Below, piece after piece: positions 1 to 6,196 of a DNA stretch of 64,000 nt; position 1 is the first letter of the stretch, and every line of letters starts with the position of its first letter. The position numbers and the translations under genes were made by a program. The notes beneath the pieces are model-generated. The model saw nothing but the letters and a program-made list of their open reading frames with translations, had not been told where the DNA came from and did no database searches. The stretch covers positions 1 to 64,000 of the forward strand of contig NZ_QGDC01000001.1 in assembly GCF_003324525.1 (NCBI RefSeq), in the 5' to 3' direction. The DNA is from Mucilaginibacter hurinus (GTDB taxonomy: Bacteria > Bacteroidota > Bacteroidia > Sphingobacteriales > Sphingobacteriaceae).

Positions 1-109
1 CTGCTCCTACAGCATTAGCGGCTCGTTCCGGGTGGTCAGTTTGCCGCGGAATCAGGTGGTCAATTTACCGCGGAATCGGTGGTCAGTTTACCACGGAATC
101 AGGTGGTCA
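1..109. mobile_element. End of an IS21-family insertion sequence (element truncated by the window edge)
   Basis: Three near-identical units of 23-24 bp start at 31, 55 and 78, and a fourth, shortened copy runs 102-109. Each unit begins ggtggtca and continues with a conserved ccgcggaat-like core. The last copy ends in CA. Multiple terminal repeats and TG...CA ends are typical of IS21 (istA/istB) elements. Positions 1-30 would then be the region after istB, but no istB sequence is long enough here to confirm it. The element joins non-IS sequence at about 110, inside a phosphoribosyltransferase reading frame, so the insertion has disrupted that gene. Confidence 0.65.
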
Positions 110-754
110 ATATCAGCGAATTCTCCACACTTCCATTGGAGTGAAAGTTCAAGAGCCCATAATTGGATTGATGTCTCCAAGCTTTTGGAGGACAGTAATA
201 ACCTATACTTTGTTCAAAATGCAATTATAGACATAATTGACACCTTTCATCTTGAAGAGAATTGCGATCTAGTTATCGGTTTAGGATATGAAGGAAATAT
301 CATTTCAAGCAAGGCATCAATCAAGTATAATATCCCTTACACATCTTTGCCTTATTCCTACAGATACAGCGATCACCATGATTACGAAAAAAAACTGAAT
401 TTTAGTAATGATAATGGTGCCTTCAAGACCGTGATGATTGTTACAGATGTGGTTAACGACGGGAGAACTTTGCGAAAATTAATCAAAGAGCACGAAAGTG
501 CCTTTTTTGAAAAGGTAGAAAGAATAATTGTCCTTTCTCTATTTTACACCGGTCACGAAGAATTGTCTACGGTAACATTAAATAATCCATTATATGAAGA
601 CAATGATTACAACGTTAGTAATATTGAATATTATAGTATCAAACAGTTAAGGGTAGAAAAATGCCCCTTTGGTAAGGATTATAGAGAAGAGTGTCTGATT
701 TATAAAGATCAGCTTAGTTGCGTGCATCTTTTTTATGATGAGAGAAATCCCTGA
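32..754 (+). CDS. 5'-truncated phosphoribosyltransferase-like protein, interrupted by IS21 end
   Basis: The open frame runs from inside the IS end, so its first 26 residues come from the IS repeats; native protein sequence begins at about base 110 (residue 27 onward, some 214 residues). The segment DVVNDGRT at residues 139-146, preceded by hydrophobic VMIVT, matches the PRPP-binding loop of type I phosphoribosyltransferases such as orotate PRTase. A preceding CDLVIGLGYEGN segment fits the strand and loop upstream. The C-terminal part is Cys-containing and not recognised. The native start is lost, so the gene is probably inactive or expressed only as an IS-initiated fusion. It converges on the neighbouring three-gene operon with a 9-bp gap. 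It may be an original member of the same island, but the opposite strand means it is not part of that transcript. The exact substrate cannot be told. Confidence 0.6.
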   Translation: MVSLPRNQVVNLPRNRWSVYHGIRWSISANSPHFHWSESSRAHNWIDVSKLLEDSNNLYFVQNAIIDIIDTFHLEENCDLVIGLGYEGNIISSKASIKYNIPYTSLPYSYRYSDHHDYEKKLNFSNDNGAFKTVMIVTDVVNDGRTLRKLIKEHESAFFEKVERIIVLSLFYTGHEELSTVTLNNPLYEDNDYNVSNIEYYSIKQLRVEKCPFGKDYREECLIYKDQLSCVHLFYDERNP

Positions 755-763
755 TCATAATTA

Positions 764-1312
764 TTAGTCCATCGGGAGCCAACCTAATTTTTGTTCAAAC
801 TTTTCTCTAAAGTATGTCCTGATATTAGGAGGAGCTTTTCTAACATATTCTTCAGCTTTAATATACGCGTCATCCTTTAATCCTGCTAAATATTCTAATG
901 CGTCTTTCAAAGATGGCGCTTGGGTGCCTTTATCTTCGTAAAACTTCGCAGATAAGTTCGTCCAAATAACAGCGTCGCAATTGGAAGCGATTAACCATTC
1001 ATGGATAATTTTTTGTATCGCATCTATAGGAAGAGTAGTTCTTTCTAAGCATCCAATTGGTCTGAGTGTAGGACAACCTTCTCGTTTTGCAAGAGAGGTT
1101 TTAGCGTCAAGTAGTTCATTTGCATGCATGATAGTCCAATAGGTTTTTGACTGCTTAGCATCAGGGTAAATCACTAAAGTGAGTCGACCATCACTTGACT
1201 TTCTGGCAAATTCAAGTGGCAAAACAGGTCCATCTTCCTTCCAGGCTTTTTCTGCATTAAATTCCCGTGGGTCCCATATCAATGATCCCCAGCCAATACA
1301 TGCTATCTTCAT
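764..1312 (-). CDS. GGCT/AIG2-fold-like protein in SIR2/ThiC-like operon
   Basis: A 182-residue protein with the N-terminal segment IGWGSLIWDP (residues 5-14), which resembles the glycine-rich substrate loop (YGSxx) at the start of gamma-glutamylcyclotransferase-fold proteins. The assignment rests on this loop and on overall size, so it is tentative. No signal peptide or membrane segment is visible. It is the last gene of a minus-strand operon, 38 bp after the ThiC-like stop codon. By family, GGCT-fold enzymes cyclise gamma-glutamyl amines or remove related adducts; the substrate here is unknown. Its position suggests a cytosolic enzyme working with the ThiC-like protein and the SIR2-SLOG effector. 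The ATG at 1312 is the only sensible start. Confidence 0.6.
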   Translation of the reverse strand: MKIACIGWGSLIWDPREFNAEKAWKEDGPVLPLEFARKSSDGRLTLVIYPDAKQSKTYWTIMHANELLDAKTSLAKREGCPTLRPIGCLERTTLPIDAIQKIIHEWLIASNCDAVIWTNLSAKFYEDKGTQAPSLKDALEYLAGLKDDAYIKAEEYVRKAPPNIRTYFREKFEQKLGWLPMD

Positions 1313-1350
1313 TTTGTTAAGGTAATGCTAAGAGTGGATATTTATAAGTT

Positions 1351-2436
1351 TTACATCTTATATTCTAATGGACATACATGAGCACATCTGCTACAACCAG
1401 AATTTTGTTTCTCATATATACACGTTTGGTGGCTTGTTCTATAATCAACTATTTTCTTATCAATAGAATAATCCTGCAATTTATCCATGTCTATAATATG
1501 AGCAGCTACTTTCGATGCTTTGATAGCTTCTATTGTTGATTCAATCGAAGGTATTTTCCCCGTGTGCTCCTCCCTTGTTACAGCAGAAATGATGTCCACA
1601 CAGCCTAGGAGGCCGAGTACAGTTGCGCCAATTGCTGAAGAGATATGATCTTGACCAATCGATGTATCAGTCGGAATCGGTCCTAGTGGCATGATAGGAT
1701 AACCCATTTTATCATAAATTTCAGCTACTTGCCTAAGTCGTCTAGTGCTACTATGTCCAGGTCCTTCGATTATTACATCTACCCCGCGTTTTTTTATATA
1801 GTCTGCTATTTGCTTCTGTAATTTAAATTCCAGTAGCTGGCAATCATCAAGGCTATCAAAAATATTTGATGAACGAAAAGACGCACCGATGCTTATTGCA
1901 ACCTTAGACCTAAACGCTAATTTGATTATTTCATCCAATGTCCTTAAATAGATGTTTTCTACTGAAAAGTTCCGTGCAGCGACATCTTTCATTACCATCA
2001 CGCCGCCCCTGGACGTCCATGGTACCAACCGATTTTGAGCAAGTTGCATTACGTATTGGTTCACGGTTGGATGTATGGTGATAAAGCTTACTCCACTTTC
2101 TATTTGCTCTTGTATTATGCTCAACAATTCCTGATCATCAATTTTTCCTCTACTTGCATTGCATTTGTAGATTGGCAAGGTAGATACAATATATGCGGGA
2201 AAATTCTTAATTATCTCTTTATATAAAGCTGTTTTACTATGTTCTAAACTAAGATCCGATATTATATCTGGTTGATCGTTAAGTTCCAACGCAGCTATAG
2301 CTTCAATTTTCTTTAGTTGCTGTGTTGCATCCTTTTGCGATGTAGCACCGGTAAGAACTGAAACTAAAGTTCTTGAATCTCGACCTGCGCGCTTAACTCC
2401 TTTTTTATAATATAAGGAAACCTCTTTTTTATCCAT
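1351..2436 (-). CDS. Divergent ThiC-like radical SAM protein
   Basis: With the ATG at 2436 (preferred over an upstream TTG at 2445) this is a 361-residue protein. It carries ThiC (phosphomethylpyrimidine synthase) landmarks in order: WTSRGG near 140-145, IEGPGH at 223-228, LGPIPTD at 251-257, GQDHISSAIGA at 261-271 and TREEH at 287-291. The His residues of the GPGH and DHI motifs correspond to metal ligands in ThiC. The C-terminal cluster motif is CSRCAHVCP at 348-356, i.e. CX2CX3CP, whereas canonical ThiC has CX2CX4C. The protein also lacks the long N-terminal domain of ordinary bacterial ThiC. ThiC converts aminoimidazole ribotide to HMP phosphate; BzaF is a related enzyme making a hydroxybenzimidazole. 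No thiamine gene is nearby and the start lies 5 bp after the SIR2-SLOG stop, so a role in that operon, not vitamin synthesis, is inferred. Confidence 0.8.
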   Translation of the reverse strand: MDKKEVSLYYKKGVKRAGRDSRTLVSVLTGATSQKDATQQLKKIEAIAALELNDQPDIISDLSLEHSKTALYKEIIKNFPAYIVSTLPIYKCNASRGKIDDQELLSIIQEQIESGVSFITIHPTVNQYVMQLAQNRLVPWTSRGGVMVMKDVAARNFSVENIYLRTLDEIIKLAFRSKVAISIGASFRSSNIFDSLDDCQLLEFKLQKQIADYIKKRGVDVIIEGPGHSSTRRLRQVAEIYDKMGYPIMPLGPIPTDTSIGQDHISSAIGATVLGLLGCVDIISAVTREEHTGKIPSIESTIEAIKASKVAAHIIDMDKLQDYSIDKKIVDYRTSHQTCIYEKQNSGCSRCAHVCPLEYKM

Positions 2437-2441
2437 AGTGA

Positions 2442-3779
2442 TCAAAGCAGTATTGCTTTAACTAACTGCAAAACATCAAGATGGCCAACACGTTTTTGTT
2501 TTACATTTTCGATAAAGCCGTTGTCATAATGGTTCAATCTCTCATTTATAATTCTAGATTCTAAAAGGTACCAAGTTTCCTTGTTACTGTCTTTGAAAAA
2601 CGGTATTACTATACATCCCATATCAAGTGCTACCTCAATTTCAGCCTTAGTGCCCATGCCGCCATCAAAAGCTATCATTACTTGGGTGGCCCTAAGTAAA
2701 GGGGTTCTCCATTGCTTCAGTAATGGCAGCAATGATACATCGTTTGCGAACTTTGAGTTAAAAGCATATGGATTTGGAAAAAATCGTAATCTTTTATTAA
2801 TGTCTGCATTATCGTCAATTAACGCCTCCATGAAAAACCTTGATGATATTCTCATTAGTCCTGAGGATTGTCCATCGTTGAGAATTACATCCTGCTCCTT
2901 TGCTAGGGCTTTACCTAATTTTTCCGCTTCCTCATCATTTTTACTATCGTGAGAACCGCTAATAAATACACTTTTTCCTCTTGATTTAAGCGATAGTTTT
3001 TGTAAAATAGGAAGCAGGTCAGCATACTCAACAATCTTAATTACACGAATTCCATATTTCCTCAAATTTCTGCACCACAACTCAAACTCTATATCACCTT
3101 TTTGATCCTTTAATATTAAGTAATGTTGCCGTGTATTATTACCTGCAAGTCGCCTAGCCTCGGTGATTATATTTTTGATATTAGGGTCACCATAACCATA
3201 TCCAATAAAAAGGAAAGACTTTTGTAATAGATCCATTCTCAAACGCTGTGCAGTTGCAGGTCTATTAAGCAAAAAATCCTCATAGTCTGATTGGCTAATG
3301 ACAATATCTCGGTTGGGAGAATTAAATATGCAACCGTGCATCTTGATTATCTCGATTTTGCTTTCTGGAACATCCCTAGATACCGCTTCATCATTAAATT
3401 TCACATCTATTATAGCGTTTGAAAATGCCTTTTCTAACAAATCGTCATAATTAGTTGTCCAGATAGTTTTAAGATTTGTGTTGGCTATATATTCATGATA
3501 GGCATTGGGAGTAAAACTTCTTCTTAGTTTTCGCGATATTCCGTTTATGAACGGCCCACGATTACCTGCTTCATCGTTAATAACATATTGAGCCATCAGA
3601 GGCATATCCTTGCCTGATAGATCACTTATTCCGATTTTATCTGTAAAAGGCTTAATTAAATTAATCCAGGTTGGAAGATTAGAATTTACTGAAATACCTG
3701 CGCCTATAAAATAGGCAGCATTACCGGCAGCAAGTTCTCCAGCAAAGTCGTCAATGAATTGTGATATATCTTGGGACAT
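2442..3779 (-). CDS. SIR2-SLOG protein, ThsA-like putative NADase effector
   Basis: A 445-residue protein with two domains. The N-terminal SIR2-like domain (about 1-260) has GAGIS at 26-30, TTNYDD at 108-113 and KMHGC at 146-150; N110 and H148 match the catalytic Asn/His pair of SIR2 NADases such as Thoeris ThsA. FIGYGYGDPN at 191-200 is also typical. The C-terminal SLOG domain (about 268-445) has FISGS at 272-276 and FDGGMGTKAE at 371-380, the nucleotide-ligand pocket type. In ThsA this layout senses a cyclic ADP-ribose isomer made by the TIR protein ThsB and then destroys NAD+. No TIR gene is visible here. It is the first gene of the operon; its TGA at 2442-2444 nearly abuts the ThiC-like start. 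Function as an abortive-infection effector is inferred. Confidence 0.85.
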   Translation of the reverse strand: MSQDISQFIDDFAGELAAGNAAYFIGAGISVNSNLPTWINLIKPFTDKIGISDLSGKDMPLMAQYVINDEAGNRGPFINGISRKLRRSFTPNAYHEYIANTNLKTIWTTNYDDLLEKAFSNAIIDVKFNDEAVSRDVPESKIEIIKMHGCIFNSPNRDIVISQSDYEDFLLNRPATAQRLRMDLLQKSFLFIGYGYGDPNIKNIITEARRLAGNNTRQHYLILKDQKGDIEFELWCRNLRKYGIRVIKIVEYADLLPILQKLSLKSRGKSVFISGSHDSKNDEEAEKLGKALAKEQDVILNDGQSSGLMRISSRFFMEALIDDNADINKRLRFFPNPYAFNSKFANDVSLLPLLKQWRTPLLRATQVMIAFDGGMGTKAEIEVALDMGCIVIPFFKDSNKETWYLLESRIINERLNHYDNGFIENVKQKRVGHLDVLQLVKAILL

Positions 3780-3966
3780 AAGCGTGTGAAAGGGATTTCA
3801 TTATTAGAGCAATATATAGGATAAATTTTGAAAAATGTCTGTTTCTAATTCTTATTTATGCCTTCAACAGCATATGGTGATGAAATCCAAAATTGTTAAG
3901 GCTTTTTATATGGAGCGCTTTCAATTAAAGCAACTTATTTTAGTCCAAGGTCGTTATTTATATACC

Positions 3967-4015
3967 GCCCCCTGTTTTCACTAAAAATCAACAAATGTTA
4001 ATGAAAACAGGGGGC
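3967..4015. repeat. Perfect 14-bp inverted repeat with 21-nt loop
   Basis: The arms gccccctgttttca (3967-3980) and its exact reverse complement (4002-4015) enclose an AT-rich loop. It is not followed by a clear T-run on either strand, so it is not an obvious terminator. Next to a decayed methylase it may be a leftover of an integrative or mobilisable element, for example a processing or transfer site; this is inference. Confidence 0.7.
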
Positions 4016-4026
4016 GTCCTCAAACG

Positions 4027-4044
4027 GGCGGGCGATAGCCCGCC
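4027..4044. repeat. GC-rich 7-bp hairpin with GATA loop
   Basis: ggcgggc (4027-4033), gata, gcccgcc (4038-4044). It follows the larger inverted repeat by 11 bp. Its GC content stands out against the AT-rich surroundings. Confidence 0.6.
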
Positions 4045-4128
4045 GTCCGGCAATTTTTAAAAACAAGGGGGAATCCTCCCTCTTGATAGCATTAATTAAA
4101 TATCATCAACCTGCTAAGTTAATTACAC

Positions 4129-4422
4129 TTGTTGGCGACCTCGCAGCTGGATTTTCAACTCATAGGCGAACTATATATGCAAGCTATATCTAACCGTCGC
4201 AATGGACAATACTTCACGCCTGAGCCACTATGTGACATGATTGGAATGATGCAAGTAGATAACGATTCAGAACTAAAAAAAACCGTACTTGACTCATCCT
4301 GCAGTAGTATAAGAATGTTCCTCAGTGCAGCAAAGCTAAACCGGCATATGAAATTCTACGGTGCAGACCTGGATATAACTTGCTGCAAAATGGCTCTTGT
4401 CAATATGCTGTTTAATCCTTAA
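4129..4422 (+). pseudogene. Remnant of an N6-adenine DNA methylase
   Basis: A 97-residue open frame that begins at a TTG and stops abruptly. RNGQYFTPEPLCDMI (about residues 23-37) is the conserved N-terminal motif of HsdM-type N6 methylases (GQYFTP). The following LDSSCSSIRM segment corresponds to the SAM-binding DPxxGSGRx motif but its glycines have become serine and isoleucine. GADLDITCCKMALVNM matches the next conserved block. The catalytic NPPY motif and everything after it are missing. Such short methylases occur on conjugative and integrative elements of Bacteroidota. The truncation and the damaged SAM motif indicate an inactive remnant. Confidence 0.7.
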
Positions 4423-4584
4423 GTGGAGAGGTCGCCAGATTCAGAACTAAGTAGATCTCCTAGAAAGCCAACCCTGCTTTTACAACTCCATGCAGCATGT
4501 GAGACCTGGCTAACCGATTAATGGTTTACAAGGCAGTCTCTTTTAACCCGACTCAAATGCTGGCGGCCTCGTCAGGATCTTTTA

Positions 4585-5073
4585 TTAGAATGTATACCCA
4601 AGGCTTACGCCACCCGAAAATTCAAACTTTTGGGCTATTAACGGATTTGCGCTTAAACGAAAGTTAATGCCTTTATTTAAAGGTTGGTAACGGTATCCAA
4701 CAGTAGAGGTAGCAACCACGCCTGTTTCAGTTTTAAAACCCCAAAAATTGTTATAATTATCGACTCCTACATTAGTGTAAGTCGCACCTAAACCAACTTC
4801 TAAAAAATGACTTCGTTTACCTACCAGGTAGTTGATTTGTACAGGGACAGATTTTGCTGAAGAAAGGTAAGCCACTGGAAAATAACCAAATCCTATACGA
4901 CCTCCAAATCCGTCTCTGCGTTCGCCAAAACGGGTATCGTAATTAACTGATACCGTAATCCCAGGCCCCAGGAACTCAGCGTACACATTTTGAGCGCGTT
5001 TATCCGATTGAGCTTTAGCTGTGTTTATAAATAAAATGCTTATTGCAATAGTAAGTAAAGTTTTATAATGCAT
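4585..5073 (-). CDS. Small exported beta-barrel-like protein, unknown function
   Basis: With the ATG at 5073 the protein is 162 residues and starts with a signal peptide (MHYKTLLTIAISILFINTAKA followed by Q); an upstream in-frame ATG at 5103 would bury this signal and is rejected. The mature part has alternating polar/aromatic strands (for example YAEFLGPGITVSVNYDTRFG and LEVGLGATYTN) and ends in a strand with terminal Phe (SLGYTF), as in outer membrane beta-barrels. I do not recognise a specific family. It lies between the methylase remnant and the tRNA, so it may be the first chromosomal gene beside the island. Confidence 0.6.
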   Translation of the reverse strand: MHYKTLLTIAISILFINTAKAQSDKRAQNVYAEFLGPGITVSVNYDTRFGERRDGFGGRIGFGYFPVAYLSSAKSVPVQINYLVGKRSHFLEVGLGATYTNVGVDNYNNFWGFKTETGVVATSTVGYRYQPLNKGINFRLSANPLIAQKFEFSGGVSLGYTF

Positions 5074-5295
5074 AATGTTTGGGTTTAAGTCCCTAATATA
5101 CACATTTTCTTAGCTTTTGCTAAATGATCACCTGATGCTCACCGCATCGTTAAAACCTCTATAGGAATTACATCAACCTTAGTTGCGGGGGAATCGTGTT
5201 TTGATAGCGATGGCCGATTAAAAAAAATAGTAATTAACAAAACAACTAAACACGGCATTTATAGCTTGAAAAGCCACATTAGCTACAAAACAACA

Positions 5296-5324
5296 AAGTC
5301 TCTTAGCAATTTGCTAAGAGACTT
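5296..5324 (-). terminator. Terminator of the CAT tRNA
   Basis: A 12-bp stem (aagtctcttagc, 5296-5307, with gctaagagactt, 5313-5324) lies five bases past the 3' end of the tRNA. On the minus strand it is followed by a T-rich stretch. Confidence 0.8.
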
Positions 5325-5328
5325 GGAG

Positions 5329-5402
5329 TGCACCCACCTGGGCTCGAACCAGGGACCAAAAGATTATGAGTCTTCTACTCTAACCAACTGAGCTATAGGT
5401 GC
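5329..5402 (-). tRNA. tRNA with CAT anticodon (elongator Met, or Ile2 read as AUA after lysidine modification)
   Basis: The minus strand folds as a full cloverleaf: acceptor GCACCTA with TGGGTGC, D stem GCTC, anticodon stem GAAGA with TCTTT around loop CTCATAA, T stem CCTGG with CCAGG around TTCGAGC, discriminator A at 5329. The anticodon CAT is at 5366-5368. CCA is not encoded. Initiator tRNA is unlikely: the first base pair is a matched G-C and the anticodon stem lacks three G-C pairs. The variable region TGGTC is reminiscent of the Ile2 type, but I cannot separate elongator Met from Ile2 by eye. Confidence 0.92.
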
Positions 5403-5409
5403 CGAAAAC

Positions 5410-5444
5410 TTTGTTGTTTTTCGAGGCGCAATATTACATATTTG
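5410..5444 (+). promoter_or_regulatory. Possible Bacteroidota-type promoter for the HAD phosphatase gene
   Basis: TTTG at 5410-5413 and CATATTTG at 5437-5444 (one mismatch to TAnnTTTG), 22 bp before the ATG. The spacing of 23 bp is at the long end. Confidence 0.4.
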
Positions 5445-5466
5445 CGCTCAATTAACAAAAGCTAAA

Positions 5467-6099
5467 ATGAAAAATATCAAAAACATCCTTTTCGATTATG
5501 GCAATGTGATATTCACCATTGATTTTGCGCGGGCACAGCGCGCGTGGACTGAGCTGGGTATCAGCGATTCGGATAAGTTTTTTGGACATTTACAGCAGGA
5601 TCCGCTTTTTGATGCTTTTGACCGCGGCGAAATCAGCGCTGACATCTTTCGCGACAGGATACGCGAAATTGCCGGCAGCCCTACCCTAACCGACGAGCAG
5701 ATAAACGACGTGTGGAACAGCCTGCTGATAGGCGTGCCTCCCGGAAATCATGAATTGCTGCTGAAACTAAAGGACAGGTACCGCACCTTTCTGCTTAGCA
5801 ATATCAACGCCATCCATTATGACCATATTATGGATTACCTGAAACGCGATTTCGGTTTCGACGGTAACGATCACCTTTTCGAAAAACTGTACTACTCGCA
5901 CCTTACCGGTAAGCGCAAACCTGAGCCGGCCATATTTGAGCAGGTATTACAGGAGAACAACCTGAAGGCGGAAGAAACCCTGTTTATTGATGATAGCCCC
6001 CAGCACATAGCCGCTGCCAAAGCATTAGGCATACAAACTTTTTTAATGGTGCCGCCTGATACGGTGCAGGACTTTTTTAACAGGAACGGCTTGCTGTAA
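5467..6099 (+). CDS. HAD superfamily hydrolase, YihX-like phosphatase
   Basis: A 210-residue cytosolic protein of the HAD subfamily IA. Motif I is ILFDYGNVI (residues 7-15), with the DxGNV pattern seen in YihX-type sugar phosphatases in place of the usual DxD. Motif II is FLLSNINAIH (about 107-116), the motif III Lys lies in GKRKPEPAIF (about 148-157), and motif IV is LFIDDSPQHI (about 172-181). The cap region lies between motifs I and II. The family dephosphorylates small phosphorylated metabolites such as glucose 1-phosphate; the true substrate is unknown. It is a single-gene unit with its own terminator. Confidence 0.85.
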   Translation: MKNIKNILFDYGNVIFTIDFARAQRAWTELGISDSDKFFGHLQQDPLFDAFDRGEISADIFRDRIREIAGSPTLTDEQINDVWNSLLIGVPPGNHELLLKLKDRYRTFLLSNINAIHYDHIMDYLKRDFGFDGNDHLFEKLYYSHLTGKRKPEPAIFEQVLQENNLKAEETLFIDDSPQHIAAAKALGIQTFLMVPPDTVQDFFNRNGLL

Positions 6100-6109
6100 T
6101 TCCGTTAAA

Positions 6110-6137
6110 AAAATCTCCCCCGCCCGGGGGAGATTTT
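6110..6137. terminator. Bidirectional intrinsic terminator
   Basis: A 12-bp stem aaaatctccccc / gggggagatttt with a gccc loop, flanked by A and T runs. It serves the HAD gene on the plus strand and the efflux operon ending at 6197 on the minus strand. Confidence 0.85.
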
Positions 6138-6196
6138 AATGGATTTAGTTAAACGATTACAGCTAAATTATCCCTATCAGTATAGATTGAGTGATG

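Larger units (their letters stand above)
3780..4128. other. Non-coding gap in the island, with hairpins
   Basis: No gene is recognisable. The first half is AT-rich and must contain the promoter of the SIR2-SLOG operon, though no clear TAnnTTTG box is seen on the minus strand. The second half carries two perfect inverted repeats (listed separately) and leads into the methylase remnant. Confidence 0.5.

Noticed and set aside
31..109. Possible CRISPR-like direct repeats
   Set aside because: The units are contiguous, without spacers, and fit IS21 terminal repeats.
2035..2226. 63-residue plus-strand open frame
   Set aside because: It lies antisense inside the ThiC-like gene and has no independent support.
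1351..2436. Annotating the gene as thiC of thiamine biosynthesis
   Set aside because: It is too short, the Cys motif differs, and no thiamine genes or TPP riboswitch are near.
764..3779. Calling the operon a Thoeris system
   Set aside because: No TIR-domain gene is visible; only the SIR2-SLOG part matches, and the other genes are of different families.
4400..5402. The CAT tRNA as the attachment site of the left island
   Set aside because: I found no second copy of the tRNA 3' end in the neighbouring left sequence; the boundary stays unknown.
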